From JBBQTU01 sp038213005 (lineage in GTDB: Bacteria > Planctomycetota > Phycisphaerae > Tepidisphaerales > Tepidisphaeraceae): a stretch of DNA of 29,174 nucleotides. The DNA lies in assembly GCA_038213005.1 (NCBI GenBank), contig JBBQTU010000022.1, positions 1 through 29,174 of the forward strand. The letters are read 5' to 3'. Position 1 is the stretch's first letter. Each line of letters begins with the position of its first letter. The position numbers and the translations under genes were made by a program. Below the pieces are notes generated by a model, which was given only the letters and a program-made list of their open reading frames with translations, had not been told where the DNA came from and ran no database searches. Shown piece by piece: positions 15,422 to 21,937 of the stretch.

Positions 15422-15610
15422 ATGGCATACAAGGTGATCTTCAAGCCGTCTGCGGAGAAGGCGCTGAGCAAGTTGCCCGTGGACGTTCAACGCCGGATCG
15501 TGGCGGCAGTTGACGGGCTGGCGTTGGAGCCGCGCCCGCCTGGCGTGGTAAAAATGGCGGGCGATGACAACCTTTGGCGGGTGCGGGTCGGTGAGTATCG
15601 CATCGTGTAA
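15422..15610 (+). pseudogene. RelE/ParE family toxin, C-terminally truncated
   Basis: The gene starts with a normal RelE N-terminus (YKVIFKPSAEKALSKLPVDV) and includes the middle strand (MAGDDNLWRVRVGEYRIV). It then stops at residue 62; family members run 85-95 residues and continue with YEI… and a final VGHRREVYR-type strand that carries active-site residues. The break coincides with position 15610, exactly where the 102-bp integrase-tail repeat begins, so it was caused by an insertion/deletion event at the mobile-element border. The product is expected to be inactive as an mRNA interferase. Confidence 0.85.
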
Positions 15611-15625
15611 GGATGGGGCAGATAA

Positions 15626-15657
15626 CGACAAAGCCCCGGAAAACCGGGGCTTTGTCG
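15626..15657 (+). terminator. Perfect 14-bp hairpin with AAAA loop
   Basis: CGACAAAGCCCCGG, loop AAAA, CCGGGGCTTTGTCG. Only three T residues lie on the 3' side, so termination would be modest. The counterpart at 24055-24078 keeps a 10-bp perfect stem. It follows the relE fragment and sits inside the integrase-tail frame. Confidence 0.5.
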
Positions 15658-15695
15658 TATCCTGTCATGTGCCTGCAACTACTGACATTGCAGGC

Positions 15696-15711
15696 GGATG
15701 GGCGTTACAGG
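15696..15711 (+). other. attL core (16 bp, tRNA-Val 3' end)
   Basis: GGATGGGCGTTACAGG is identical to 24121-24136. Thirteen of its bases equal the tRNA-Val 3' end, up to the T-stem/T-loop border. To its right the sequence departs from the tRNA. Confidence 0.8.
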
Positions 15712-15917
15712 CCCAGAACACCCCCTCACTTCTAACTGAAAAACAGAGTATTTCGCAGACAGGCGCAGCAAAAGGCGCAGCAGTTGGCGGTGATTCGCAA
15801 CAAACGGGGAGACCAGGGGACTTCGCTTCGGCGGTGCAGGCGATCATGACGCTGCCCCTCACCGACGGCGAGAAGGCCGAAGCGGTGCGGAGGCTGCTGC
15901 AAGGGGGTGGGCTATGA
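15712..15917 (+). other. In-frame integrase C-terminal extension (complete only in the excised circle)
   Basis: From the att core the frame runs open for 68 codons to the TGA at 15915-15917, with no good start codon of its own. It ends in a helical, protein-like segment (DFASAVQAIMTLPLTDGEKA, then EAVRRLLQ). The core sits in the same codon phase here and in the integrase gene, so joining 24136 to 15711 on circularisation makes one continuous integrase of about 498 residues. In the integrated state the segment is instead fused to the ghost integrase tail, giving an open frame from 15564. The stop overlaps the next start (ATGA at 15914). Confidence 0.6.
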
Positions 15918-15994
15918 GCCGCAACCACCCTGATGGTGCCGCTATCCATCCGCATATCCTGCCTGGGGTTCATGCCGCGAAGGAGGCAGCGTGA
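15914..15994 (+). CDS. Putative 26-residue peptide, translationally coupled
   Basis: The ATG at 15914 overlaps the upstream stop (ATGA), and its own stop overlaps the next start (GTGA at 15991-15994). The sequence ends in HPHILPGVHAAKEAA. A G-rich stretch (AAGGGGGTGG) precedes it. It may be a real small protein or only a translational coupler; function unknown. Confidence 0.45.
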   Translation: MSRNHPDGAAIHPHILPGVHAAKEAA

Positions 15995-16371
15995 GCTACA
16001 AGAATCCCGACCGGCAGCGGACCTATCAGCGGGAGTACCGACGCCTTCACCGGGCCGGGGTTTGTCAAACCCCATGTCAAACCCGCGTTGATCCAGAGTT
16101 TCGATTGCGCACAGCCATAGATGTTCTGAACCTCATCGCTGAGCAGGTCGAGGCCGTGCGAGCGGAGACGGAGGCGGGCACGCTGGAGAAGGCCCGGACG
16201 ATCGGGCTGCTGGCCGGCGTGGCTCTTCGGGCTGTGGAGGCGGCGGACCTGGCTGGGCGTGTCGAGACATTGGAACAGATCCTGAAACAGAGAAAGGACC
16301 GATTATGCGGACTGACAGACTGGCCGGAGTTTACGGAAAGCTCGGAACACGGGAACGAATGCAGGCCGTGA
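15991..16371 (+). CDS. Unknown element protein, 126 aa
   Basis: A GTG start with a near-perfect AAGGAGG 6 nt upstream. The basic N-terminus (NPDRQRTYQREYRRLHRAG) resembles the short Arg/Tyr-rich leader of many phage-element proteins. It contains a Cys-x4-Cys pair (CQTPC) and then a helical, Glu/Ala-rich middle (LNLIAEQVEAVRAETEAGTL and following) that could form a coiled coil. The last 67 bp overlap the next gene. Function not recognised; its position suggests early element or cargo control. Confidence 0.6.
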   Translation: MSYKNPDRQRTYQREYRRLHRAGVCQTPCQTRVDPEFRLRTAIDVLNLIAEQVEAVRAETEAGTLEKARTIGLLAGVALRAVEAADLAGRVETLEQILKQRKDRLCGLTDWPEFTESSEHGNECRP

Positions 16372-16886
16372 TCGCGGCGGGCGTTCGTGGTGACTTGAGG
16401 GGAATGGAGAAGGTGCTCTCGGGCGGTAACGCTCGTGCGGCCGCGCTGGCGGAGTGGGCATTTCGCGAAACGGTGACCCGGTTTGCAGTTGACCTGGCCG
16501 GGCTGCTCCAGCACTTCAGGGCGTTGCAGGGTGCCCATGATGTGCTGTGCCTAGATCTGGTTGTGGCCGGAAAAGGGATGGATGCCGCTGCCAAGCGCCA
16601 GTTGTGGAAGACCGCCGGGTGTATGCAGGAGGTCGGGGGAGCGATCGAATCCGGGTATTTCGAGTATCTAGCGGCTATGGATTCGTTCTGCCGACGCATC
16701 GGGGGCATCAGCGTGAAGGACGCACTGGGATTCTACCTGCCTGGCTTGAACGTGGACTATCCAGGGTCGGATGGTGAACCCAGCCCCTCTTTGGAACTCA
16801 GCGAACGCAGCCGCCGCGTCGTCGAGTCGATGCTCTCATCATGGCGAGTGAGGATGGGAGGCCCAGCGTCCTCAGCGCACCGGTAG
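16305..16886 (+). CDS. Unknown element protein, 193 aa
   Basis: The ATG at 16305 has AGAAAGGA 6 nt upstream and overlaps the preceding gene by 67 bp in another frame. The protein is mostly helical with no signal peptide or membrane helix. Segments include VYGKLGTRERMQAVIAAGVR, a central acidic/hydrophobic region (VLCLDLVVAGKGMDAAAKRQ) and a Ser/Pro-rich tail. I do not recognise a family. It is the last gene before the structured RNA region. Confidence 0.6.
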   Translation: MRTDRLAGVYGKLGTRERMQAVIAAGVRGDLRGMEKVLSGGNARAAALAEWAFRETVTRFAVDLAGLLQHFRALQGAHDVLCLDLVVAGKGMDAAAKRQLWKTAGCMQEVGGAIESGYFEYLAAMDSFCRRIGGISVKDALGFYLPGLNVDYPGSDGEPSPSLELSERSRRVVESMLSSWRVRMGGPASSAHR

Positions 16887-16963
16887 AACCCCTTGCTCCA
16901 GCGCGACTGGGCACTACGATGTACTGCTGACAATTTGGACTTGCTGGATTTAGCGAGTCGTCT

Positions 16964-17162
16964 GTGTTCGCAAACTGCTACCTCGACGAAAGTCGAGTCC
17001 TTGCACCAGGACGATTCTGCCGGGTCTGGCTCCGCGCACGCGGGGCTGGCACCCGGCAGATGAACCGGGTGCAAAGCGCTGTAGCAGGCGTGCGAACACG
17101 GGGAGTCTGCCGGATGGTGGCCCCGTTGCTTTTGAAGAACGCCGCTCTCCGCATCTCCCCGT
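16964..17162 (+). ncRNA. Candidate structured RNA / leader of the membrane-protein gene
   Basis: The region folds by perfect nested helices: GTGTTCGCA (16964-16972) with TGCGAACAC (17091-17099); CTGCTAC (16975-16981) with GTAGCAG (17081-17087); a GNRA-capped hairpin CTCGAC-GAAA-GTCGAG (16982-16997); TTGCACC (17001-17007) with GGTGCAA (17068-17074); and a 20-bp arm of TCTGCCGGGT (17016-17025)/ACCCGGCAGA (17051-17060) continued by CTGGCTCCGC/GCGGGGCTGG around a GCAC loop with one bulged C. A further helix CGGGGAG (17099-17105)/CTCCCCG (17155-17161) closes a second domain. The GAAA loop and the U-G pairs favour transcription from the plus strand. It matches no riboswitch, ribozyme or group I/II intron core I know. 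The strand TCTCCC (17154-17159) can alternatively pair with the Shine-Dalgarno of the next gene. A weak promoter, TTGCTC-16-TACGAT, lies at 16893-16920. Confidence 0.62.
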
Positions 17163-17182
17163 CACGTGCGATGGGAGAAGCG

Positions 17183-18373
17183 ATGAACCAACCGACGGTC
17201 GTACTGGAGCGACGGGCTGACGAGCTCGTTGAGACCATGCTTTGCACCATGAGCGTGGCAGTGGGCCAACTCCGGCAAAAGCACCCGGAGGGCTTTGAAC
17301 GTCTCACGTACGACGGCCTGCGCTTCACTGCAACCACTGCTGCCGTCTGGCTCACCTGCGTTGGCCTGAGCAGTGAAGTGCCCGACGAGGAAAGGACGCC
17401 GCTGGAACGGCGCGTACAACGCTCCCTCGCTGCCTGGCGCTCGGAAGCGGTCGAGGCGTACGCTGAACTGCATGAGACTGTGCAGGAGGCCATCCCCAAA
17501 GTGCCGGCCACCAAACGCCGGGGCATGCTTCATGCACTGGCCGCTCACTGGGCGGTCCGCGGGGCCAGTGCTGGCGGGGAAGATCCTTCAGCGGATGCCG
17601 CCGCGATCGGCGTCGGGCTGTACGAGCACCTTGTTAATGAGACCGTGGGATACTGGACCGCGAAAGAAGCAACTGCTGAAGCGTTGGCGTCTGAAGACGG
17701 CTTGGACGACGGCGAACCCGCCTCGCAGGTCAAGGCGGATGTCGCTGTGGACACACCAACGGCCACCCTATCCCCGAAGGGATCGACGATGAACTTCCAT
17801 TGGATCGTCAACTCATGGGCGGTCGTTGTCGTGAGCTCAGTGGTGGCCGGAGCGGTATCTCTGTTCTACCTGCCGGTGTGGCCAGCCACTTTTGCCTGGA
17901 AACCGCTCTACCTTTACGTGCTCTATCGCATGGTGACTCTGCCTGCCTTCGACTTAGAGGCGACGTGTCGCCTAGTCATTGGTTTGCAGGAGCGTCACGG
18001 CGAAGTCCGGCGGCCTGCGGAAGCGAAATCCCGCATCTATCCAGCAGGTGCGCGGTGGTACGCCCTGCCCCTCATGCTGCTGGGCGTTCCGGCGTGTCAG
18101 AGCATGATCTGGTTGAATGGCGTCGTCCCGCTGTTGGTCCTTGTCAGTGTTTGCCAGATTGGCTTGTGGGCAAGGCGATGCCTCGTGCCGCCCGGATACC
18201 TCAGCCGTCGGGTTACTCGTTACGTGGAGGGCAGCATGCCGGTTAGAGTGGACCTGCCGCTATTCCATTCCATCGACCCCGGCCTCTTGCTGGCGGATTT
18301 GAAGTGCCTGGAGCATCCGGCTGCGTCTGGACCGGGAGCCGCTTTGGAGAAGCGACACACCTTGGAAAGATAA
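17183..18373 (+). CDS. Cargo membrane protein of unknown function, 396 aa
   Basis: The start at 17183 is chosen for GGGAGAAG just upstream; the frame is open back to 16964, but that part is the structured RNA. The N-terminal 200 residues are soluble and helical (for example RADELVETMLCTMSVAVGQL), with an acidic linker near 170-195. About four membrane segments follow: WIVNSWAVVVVSSVVAGAV (207-225), a stretch with LYLYVLYRMVTLPAF (about 243-258), YALPLMLLGVPACQSMIW and VVPLLVLVSVCQIGLW (about 293-330). A short cytoplasmic tail follows. The family is not recognised. An internal ATG at 17789 with its own AAGGGA could give a membrane-only product. The layout (soluble sensor-like part, membrane part, co-transcribed small genes) is compatible with, but does not prove, a defence or membrane-effector cargo. 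Confidence 0.68.
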   Translation: MNQPTVVLERRADELVETMLCTMSVAVGQLRQKHPEGFERLTYDGLRFTATTAAVWLTCVGLSSEVPDEERTPLERRVQRSLAAWRSEAVEAYAELHETVQEAIPKVPATKRRGMLHALAAHWAVRGASAGGEDPSADAAAIGVGLYEHLVNETVGYWTAKEATAEALASEDGLDDGEPASQVKADVAVDTPTATLSPKGSTMNFHWIVNSWAVVVVSSVVAGAVSLFYLPVWPATFAWKPLYLYVLYRMVTLPAFDLEATCRLVIGLQERHGEVRRPAEAKSRIYPAGARWYALPLMLLGVPACQSMIWLNGVVPLLVLVSVCQIGLWARRCLVPPGYLSRRVTRYVEGSMPVRVDLPLFHSIDPGLLLADLKCLEHPAASGPGAALEKRHTLER

Positions 18374-18376
18374 CCA

Positions 18377-18529
18377 ATGAGCATCATCGGCCAATGGGAA
18401 TACCTTCAGGACCGTATCGTCTCGGCTATTTCGAGCGAGATAGACATGGAACTCACTCTCTTGGAGCTCAAGCCTGTAAGGCAAGGCATGATGCAGAAAC
18501 GGCTCACGGGCAAGACGAGGTTGGTATGA
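18377..18529 (+). CDS. Unknown 50-residue protein
   Basis: The start lies 3 bp after the membrane-protein stop with GGAAAG as Shine-Dalgarno, and the stop overlaps the next start (ATGA at 18526). The sequence begins SIIGQWEYLQDRIVSAISSE and ends with a basic tail (MMQKRLTGKTRLV), amphipathic overall. Tight coupling on both sides supports it as a real gene. No family recognised. Confidence 0.58.
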   Translation: MSIIGQWEYLQDRIVSAISSEIDMELTLLELKPVRQGMMQKRLTGKTRLV

Positions 18530-18975
18530 GCGACGCGTTAAGCGAGCGGCGGATCGTGCGAGTGGTTGCGGAGGCAGCAGCCCAACGCATTATGCGCAGG
18601 GTCGTTGCTGAGTTGCTGCGTATGAAATACACGCTGTCTGGAGACGATTCTGGGCTTAAGACGACTTGGGACGAGATTTGTGTCCAGATGCAGACCGAGG
18701 AATCGTTTTCTTGGGACGCATACGACGAGACAGTGCGAGTCATTGTGGGCCACCACGTCGCGGAGTTGCCGAAACACGAGCAGGAAGCGATCTGGTTGCA
18801 GACCGACAATGGTCTCGCCTGGGACTGCGACGAGGCGGATGGTCCTGAGGTTTACCCCGTGTCCGACGATGACATCGTCTCTTACCTGGCCCACGAATAT
18901 GTGTATGCCGAAGCGGGGCGCTGGTCGAACACTCGCATTCGGGCTTTCATCGACCGAGGCTCCATAAGGGATTGA
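18526..18975 (+). CDS. Unknown acidic protein, 149 aa
   Basis: The ATG at 18526 overlaps the preceding stop; the frame is open upstream to 18304, but those codons overlap the other genes. The N-terminus is helical and basic (LSERRIVRVVAEAAAQRIMR), followed by an acidic, Trp-containing region (TDNGLAWDCDEADGPEVYPV) and a C-terminal Arg-rich helix. There is no signal peptide or membrane helix. It is the third gene of a probable three-gene unit with the membrane protein. Function unknown. Confidence 0.62.
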   Translation: MSDALSERRIVRVVAEAAAQRIMRRVVAELLRMKYTLSGDDSGLKTTWDEICVQMQTEESFSWDAYDETVRVIVGHHVAELPKHEQEAIWLQTDNGLAWDCDEADGPEVYPVSDDDIVSYLAHEYVYAEAGRWSNTRIRAFIDRGSIRD

Positions 18976-19250
18976 ACCATTGGCACCGTTGGCCATGTTG
19001 AAAGCGTCACCCAGAATTGCGTGATCGCCCCTTTTTACGATGAGCTCTGCCAATCGCGTTCTATGGCAGATGCGCACCGACATTCTGCCCCGCCCCGCGT
19101 GGCGCTCCGTGCTGTTGTGGGGTGGCGGCGCAGGTTAGACTGATCGCGGGAACGCCGGAGTAATTGCCCGGCTTGACGGTTCGGGCGGCGGTGGTGTGGC
19201 TCACCTGTCCACCATCCCGCCCGGATCGGCCCGAGAAAGACAGGTGAACT
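18976..19250 (+). promoter_or_regulatory. Structured 275-bp leader before the HTH gene, with Shine-Dalgarno hairpin
   Basis: No gene is seen here. A perfect 9-bp stem, TCACCTGTC (19201-19209) with GACAGGTGA (19239-19247), would hide the Shine-Dalgarno AGGTGA of the GTG start at 19251. Further upstream an imperfect GC-rich hairpin (19085-19133, CTGC…GCAG) is possible. Confidence 0.45.
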
Positions 19251-20159
19251 GTGAACACGCCCGAGACCGTCGATTTTCGGCTCACGAATCTGCACGCGCG
19301 CCTCACCGCTCTGGACGTCAAGGCACCAGCGGACAAAGACGAGATGATGCGGTTGAACCACGATCTGCAAGCCGATTGCACGGACTGCGAGCAGATCATT
19401 GCCGACGTGCTGCGGGACTGGGTCGAAGTGCTCACCGCCAGCGACAAACAGGCCCTTCTATCCGGCGGCGGGGCGGTCACCAATATGCGCGGCCTCCTGA
19501 TGATTTCGGGGGGCAGCGGTTGGGATTTTCAGCGACCAAGATTGGGGACCCAGATGATGAATGGGCAGGCGACCACCGACGACGTTGTGCGCCGATGGGA
19601 TGAGTTGCTTGCCTCCATTAGCCGGGGTGCAACGTCGGCTCATGCAATGTGGCATAGGATGCAGTCGCCGGATCAAGTCGATGCTGGCCCTGCCGGCGCG
19701 GGGTTGGTGACACAGGTCCGCGATGACCCGACGCTGAGCGAACGGCAGCAGAATATCTTGCAGGCCGGAAAGCCAGTTCAAGAAAATAGTAGGGGACGGA
19801 CTTGGCGACGCAGCGGAGACGCACGGAAGAAAAAACGCAATCGGGATAGAGATTGGGGCGATACCGATCTGGCAGCTATGGCTTGGGTAGTGGTTCAGGG
19901 GAACGAAGGCAGGACGCCAACCATTGCCGGAGTGGCCAAACAATTCAGGGTGTCTGTTTCGGCATTATCTGGGAAACGATGCAAAATGCCCAAGACTGCT
20001 CAAAAGATTAAAGAGCTACGCGATAGGGATTCAGCTTCTAAACGGGATGTAATTGCGCTCACCGATAATCTTGAGGACGTGATAGATCCAGCGGAACACG
20101 GGGAACGTTCCAAAGTGTGCGTTCGCGGGGTGCGTTCGCTAAATAGAGAATGTGATTGA
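19251..20159 (+). CDS. HTH-containing element protein, 302 aa
   Basis: It starts with GTG at 19251 behind AGGTGA. The N-terminal 170 residues are helical and unfamiliar (VDFRLTNLHARLTALDVKAP and on). They are followed by a basic linker (RRSGDARKKKRNRDRDW, about 187-205). A helix-turn-helix-like segment then appears around residues 215-250 (TIAGVAKQFRVSVSALSGKR). The protein probably binds DNA and may regulate the element or recognise its origin. Function is otherwise not recognised. Its leader can fold so as to hide the ribosome-binding site. Confidence 0.6.
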   Translation: MNTPETVDFRLTNLHARLTALDVKAPADKDEMMRLNHDLQADCTDCEQIIADVLRDWVEVLTASDKQALLSGGGAVTNMRGLLMISGGSGWDFQRPRLGTQMMNGQATTDDVVRRWDELLASISRGATSAHAMWHRMQSPDQVDAGPAGAGLVTQVRDDPTLSERQQNILQAGKPVQENSRGRTWRRSGDARKKKRNRDRDWGDTDLAAMAWVVVQGNEGRTPTIAGVAKQFRVSVSALSGKRCKMPKTAQKIKELRDRDSASKRDVIALTDNLEDVIDPAEHGERSKVCVRGVRSLNRECD

Positions 20160-20281
20160 GAATACCAGAATCGTAATTCTGAGCGGTAAATATAGGCCAT
20201 TCACAAATCGCTGAGAATATTGAACGCCTTTGGGTACAGGGGCCGCATGGTGCGGCTGCTGAATACCGAAAGGCGGTCTTT
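20160..20281 (+). promoter_or_regulatory. AT-richer gap with palindromes before the replication operon
   Basis: CAGAAT-CGTA-ATTCTG (20166-20181) and GCCGCA-TGG-TGCGGC (20242-20256) are perfect. A third, CCCAGGCG-GTAA-CGCCTGGG (20304-20323), lies just inside the next gene. This is the AT-richest patch of the element. It could hold promoter, operator or origin sites; no clear -35/-10 pair was found. Confidence 0.4.
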
Positions 20282-20509
20282 ATGACCTGCAACTTTGCAA
20301 CGCCCCAGGCGGTAACGCCTGGGCGAATCGCACACCGGCTTGGGGAGCCGCTGCATCGGGTGTTGAACGTCCTGAGCACCCGTAAATATATTATCCCTGT
20401 TGCCCGTGCCGGGCGACTTCGTTTGTACAAGTTAGAGGCCATTGCCCAGGTGCGGCATGAGCTTAACGCGATGGATGCCCGGCGAGCCGGTAAGGCGGTG
20501 TCACGATGA
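20282..20509 (+). CDS. Small HTH/excisionase-like protein, 75 aa
   Basis: The ATG at 20282 is preceded by AAAGG. The sequence has a MerR/excisionase-like pattern: GRIAHRLGEPLHRVLNVLST, then RKYIIPVARAGRLRLYKLEA, in which helix-turn-helix and wing precede a final helix. Such proteins bend DNA at att sites or regulate element promoters. The stop overlaps the next start (ATGA at 20506). A perfect palindrome occupies codons 8-14. Confidence 0.6.
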   Translation: MTCNFATPQAVTPGRIAHRLGEPLHRVLNVLSTRKYIIPVARAGRLRLYKLEAIAQVRHELNAMDARRAGKAVSR

Positions 20510-20730
20510 CGCCGACTATCGAAAACACCGCATCAAGACTCGTCGGTATCAACGACGTCGCCGGGCCGATGATCAAGATCAGTAAGCGGGCATGGCTGCG
20601 CCTCTGTGAGGAGGGTAAAGCACCCTGGGGCGTTAAGCTGGGGGCACGGCGGCTGTGGGACCGCGCCGAGCTGGAGTGTTGGATCAGTCATGGTTGCCCC
20701 GCGGTTCACGCTGGAAGGGGGGCGAAATGA
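20506..20730 (+). CDS. AlpA-like small DNA-binding protein, 74 aa
   Basis: Coupled by overlap to genes on both sides. The pattern MIKISKRAWLRLCEEGKAPW, followed by GVKLGARRLWDRAELECWI, matches AlpA/MerR-type HTH_17 proteins (helix-turn-helix, then a W-x-R-x-E-x-x-x-W motif). Relatives act as excisionases or as activators in phage satellites and integrative islands. Confidence 0.7.
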   Translation: MTPTIENTASRLVGINDVAGPMIKISKRAWLRLCEEGKAPWGVKLGARRLWDRAELECWISHGCPAVHAGRGAK

Positions 20731-21137
20731 CCCCCGTGACACTTCAACGCGAAGGTGAGCGGCTGAAACTTGGCGCGTTTGCGATCCTGTCGGCGCGTCG
20801 TGAAAGCCTCATCCGCCGCGCCCGGCGCGCCTTATTGGCATCGCTCCTTCAGGGGGGCGATACGGTCACCATTGACGAAGTTCGCGCCGTGGTGCCCGTG
20901 CCGGATGGCATCAACCCCAAGGCATTCGGGCCGGTGCCGTTCGAACTGGCCGCGGCGGGCATCATTGTGGCCGATGGCTTCGTGCAGAGTGCCCGGCCTG
21001 AGGCGCACGCCCGTCCCGTAAAGCGGTGGCGTCTGGTGGATCGGGCGGCGGCGGCGAATTGGCTGGCGATTCATCCAGAACTGGCAGATCCTGCAACTCC
21101 TGCCGCAACCGACCTCTTCGGGGAGGTGTGGACATGA
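20727..21137 (+). CDS. Unknown element protein, 136 aa
   Basis: The ATG at 20727 overlaps the upstream stop and has GGAAGGGG upstream. The N-terminal region (GAFAILSARRESLIRRARRA) is helical and basic. The central part, from DTVTIDEVRAVVPVPDGI to a VKRWRLVDRAAAANWL segment, reads like a small winged-helix domain. It is probably part of the replication/regulation operon; no family name can be given. Its stop overlaps the next start. Confidence 0.6.
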   Translation: MTPVTLQREGERLKLGAFAILSARRESLIRRARRALLASLLQGGDTVTIDEVRAVVPVPDGINPKAFGPVPFELAAAGIIVADGFVQSARPEAHARPVKRWRLVDRAAAANWLAIHPELADPATPAATDLFGEVWT

Positions 21138-21937
21138 GATCAGAATCATGGAATCCACTGCTCAAGAGCTATCCCGATAGCGAGAAGGTCAACGCCGTGA
21201 GTATCGGCGCCGAGACGTTGTATACCAGGCTGATCGCCCAGAGCGACGACGCCGGGCACTACTACGGGGATGCGAGCTGGGTGCTTGCCAAGCTGTACAC
21301 GGCTCGCATGGTGCGCGGGGAGGTGGCCGGCCCCGAGGTTGGAAGATGGCTGGACGAACTGGAGCGTGCCGGGCTGATCCTTCGGTACGACGCGGCCGAG
21401 GCGACGTACCTGGAACTGGTCAAATGCAAAAAGTGCTTGCGTCGCGACACGAAAGGGGAAATGCGCTTCCCCGCTCGTGAGGATGCCGGCACAGAGCCGG
21501 GCCGTATTCGTGACGAGTCCGTTACGGAGCGGGGCCACACTCGTAACGAATCCGGGCCGCTAAACCAAGACCCAGACCCACACGCAGACCCAGACCCAGA
21601 CCTACAGAAGGCACCGCCTCCGGCGGCTCAACCTGCTGTGAAGGCCTTGTCGGTGGACATTCCGCAGGAACTACAGACGGATGGCTTTCGGCAGGCATGG
21701 GAAACCTGGCAGACTCATCGGCGGGAAATCCGCAAGGCACTCACAAGGTTGACGGCCAGTCGCCAATTGGCGGACCTGGCCGGGATGGGTGAAGTCCGCG
21801 CCATCGCGGCAGTTGAGCACTCCATCAAGAACGGCTGGACCGGACTATTCGAGGAGAAAAATCATGGAAACCAGAAGCAACAACGACAAGCCGACAAGGC
21901 TGGACGAGAGTTTGCCGAAGATATTAAGCTCCGATGA
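21134..21937 (+). CDS. Replisome-organiser/DnaD-like replication protein
   Basis: 267 residues from the ATG at 21134 (overlapping the upstream stop; in-frame starts further left overlap the previous gene). The N-terminal winged-helix part reads AETLYTRLIAQSDDAGHYYG, then ELERAGLILRYD and a possible Cys pair (KCKKC), as in phage replication initiators. A low-complexity Asp/Pro linker (DPDPHADPDPD, from CAGACC-type DNA repeats) follows. The C-terminal helical segment (FRQAWETWQTHRREIRKALT, then AIAAVEHSIKNGWTGLFEE) resembles the DnaD-type tail that binds DNA or a helicase loader. The next gene is a DnaC-like ATPase starting within this one, so the pair probably loads the host helicase at the element's origin. 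Confidence 0.68.
   Translation: MRSESWNPLLKSYPDSEKVNAVSIGAETLYTRLIAQSDDAGHYYGDASWVLAKLYTARMVRGEVAGPEVGRWLDELERAGLILRYDAAEATYLELVKCKKCLRRDTKGEMRFPAREDAGTEPGRIRDESVTERGHTRNESGPLNQDPDPHADPDPDLQKAPPPAAQPAVKALSVDIPQELQTDGFRQAWETWQTHRREIRKALTRLTASRQLADLAGMGEVRAIAAVEHSIKNGWTGLFEEKNHGNQKQQRQADKAGREFAEDIKLR

Larger units (their letters stand above)
15610..15711 (+). repeat. Ghost integrase tail plus att core (left 102-bp copy)
   Basis: About 92% identical (8 mismatches by eye) to 24035-24136. It encodes, in the matching frame, GADNDKAPENRGFVVSCHVP against GADNEKAPENRGFDVSCHVP in the resident integrase. It therefore looks like the 3' end of another, related integrase gene followed by the same att core, left by an earlier element. 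Confidence 0.8.

Noticed and set aside
16964..17162. Group I or II intron, hammerhead ribozyme, or cobalamin/GEMM riboswitch
   Set aside because: The conserved core sequences of these classes were looked for and not found; GAAA here is a simple capped hairpin.
16964..17182. Upstream extension of the cargo membrane protein to 16964
   Set aside because: The extension is the structured region itself, has no Shine-Dalgarno, and the start at 17183 has a strong one.
21570..21606. CAGACC-type short repeats as a regulatory iteron
   Set aside because: They encode the Asp/Pro linker in frame inside the replication protein; a role as iterons cannot be excluded but nothing supports it.
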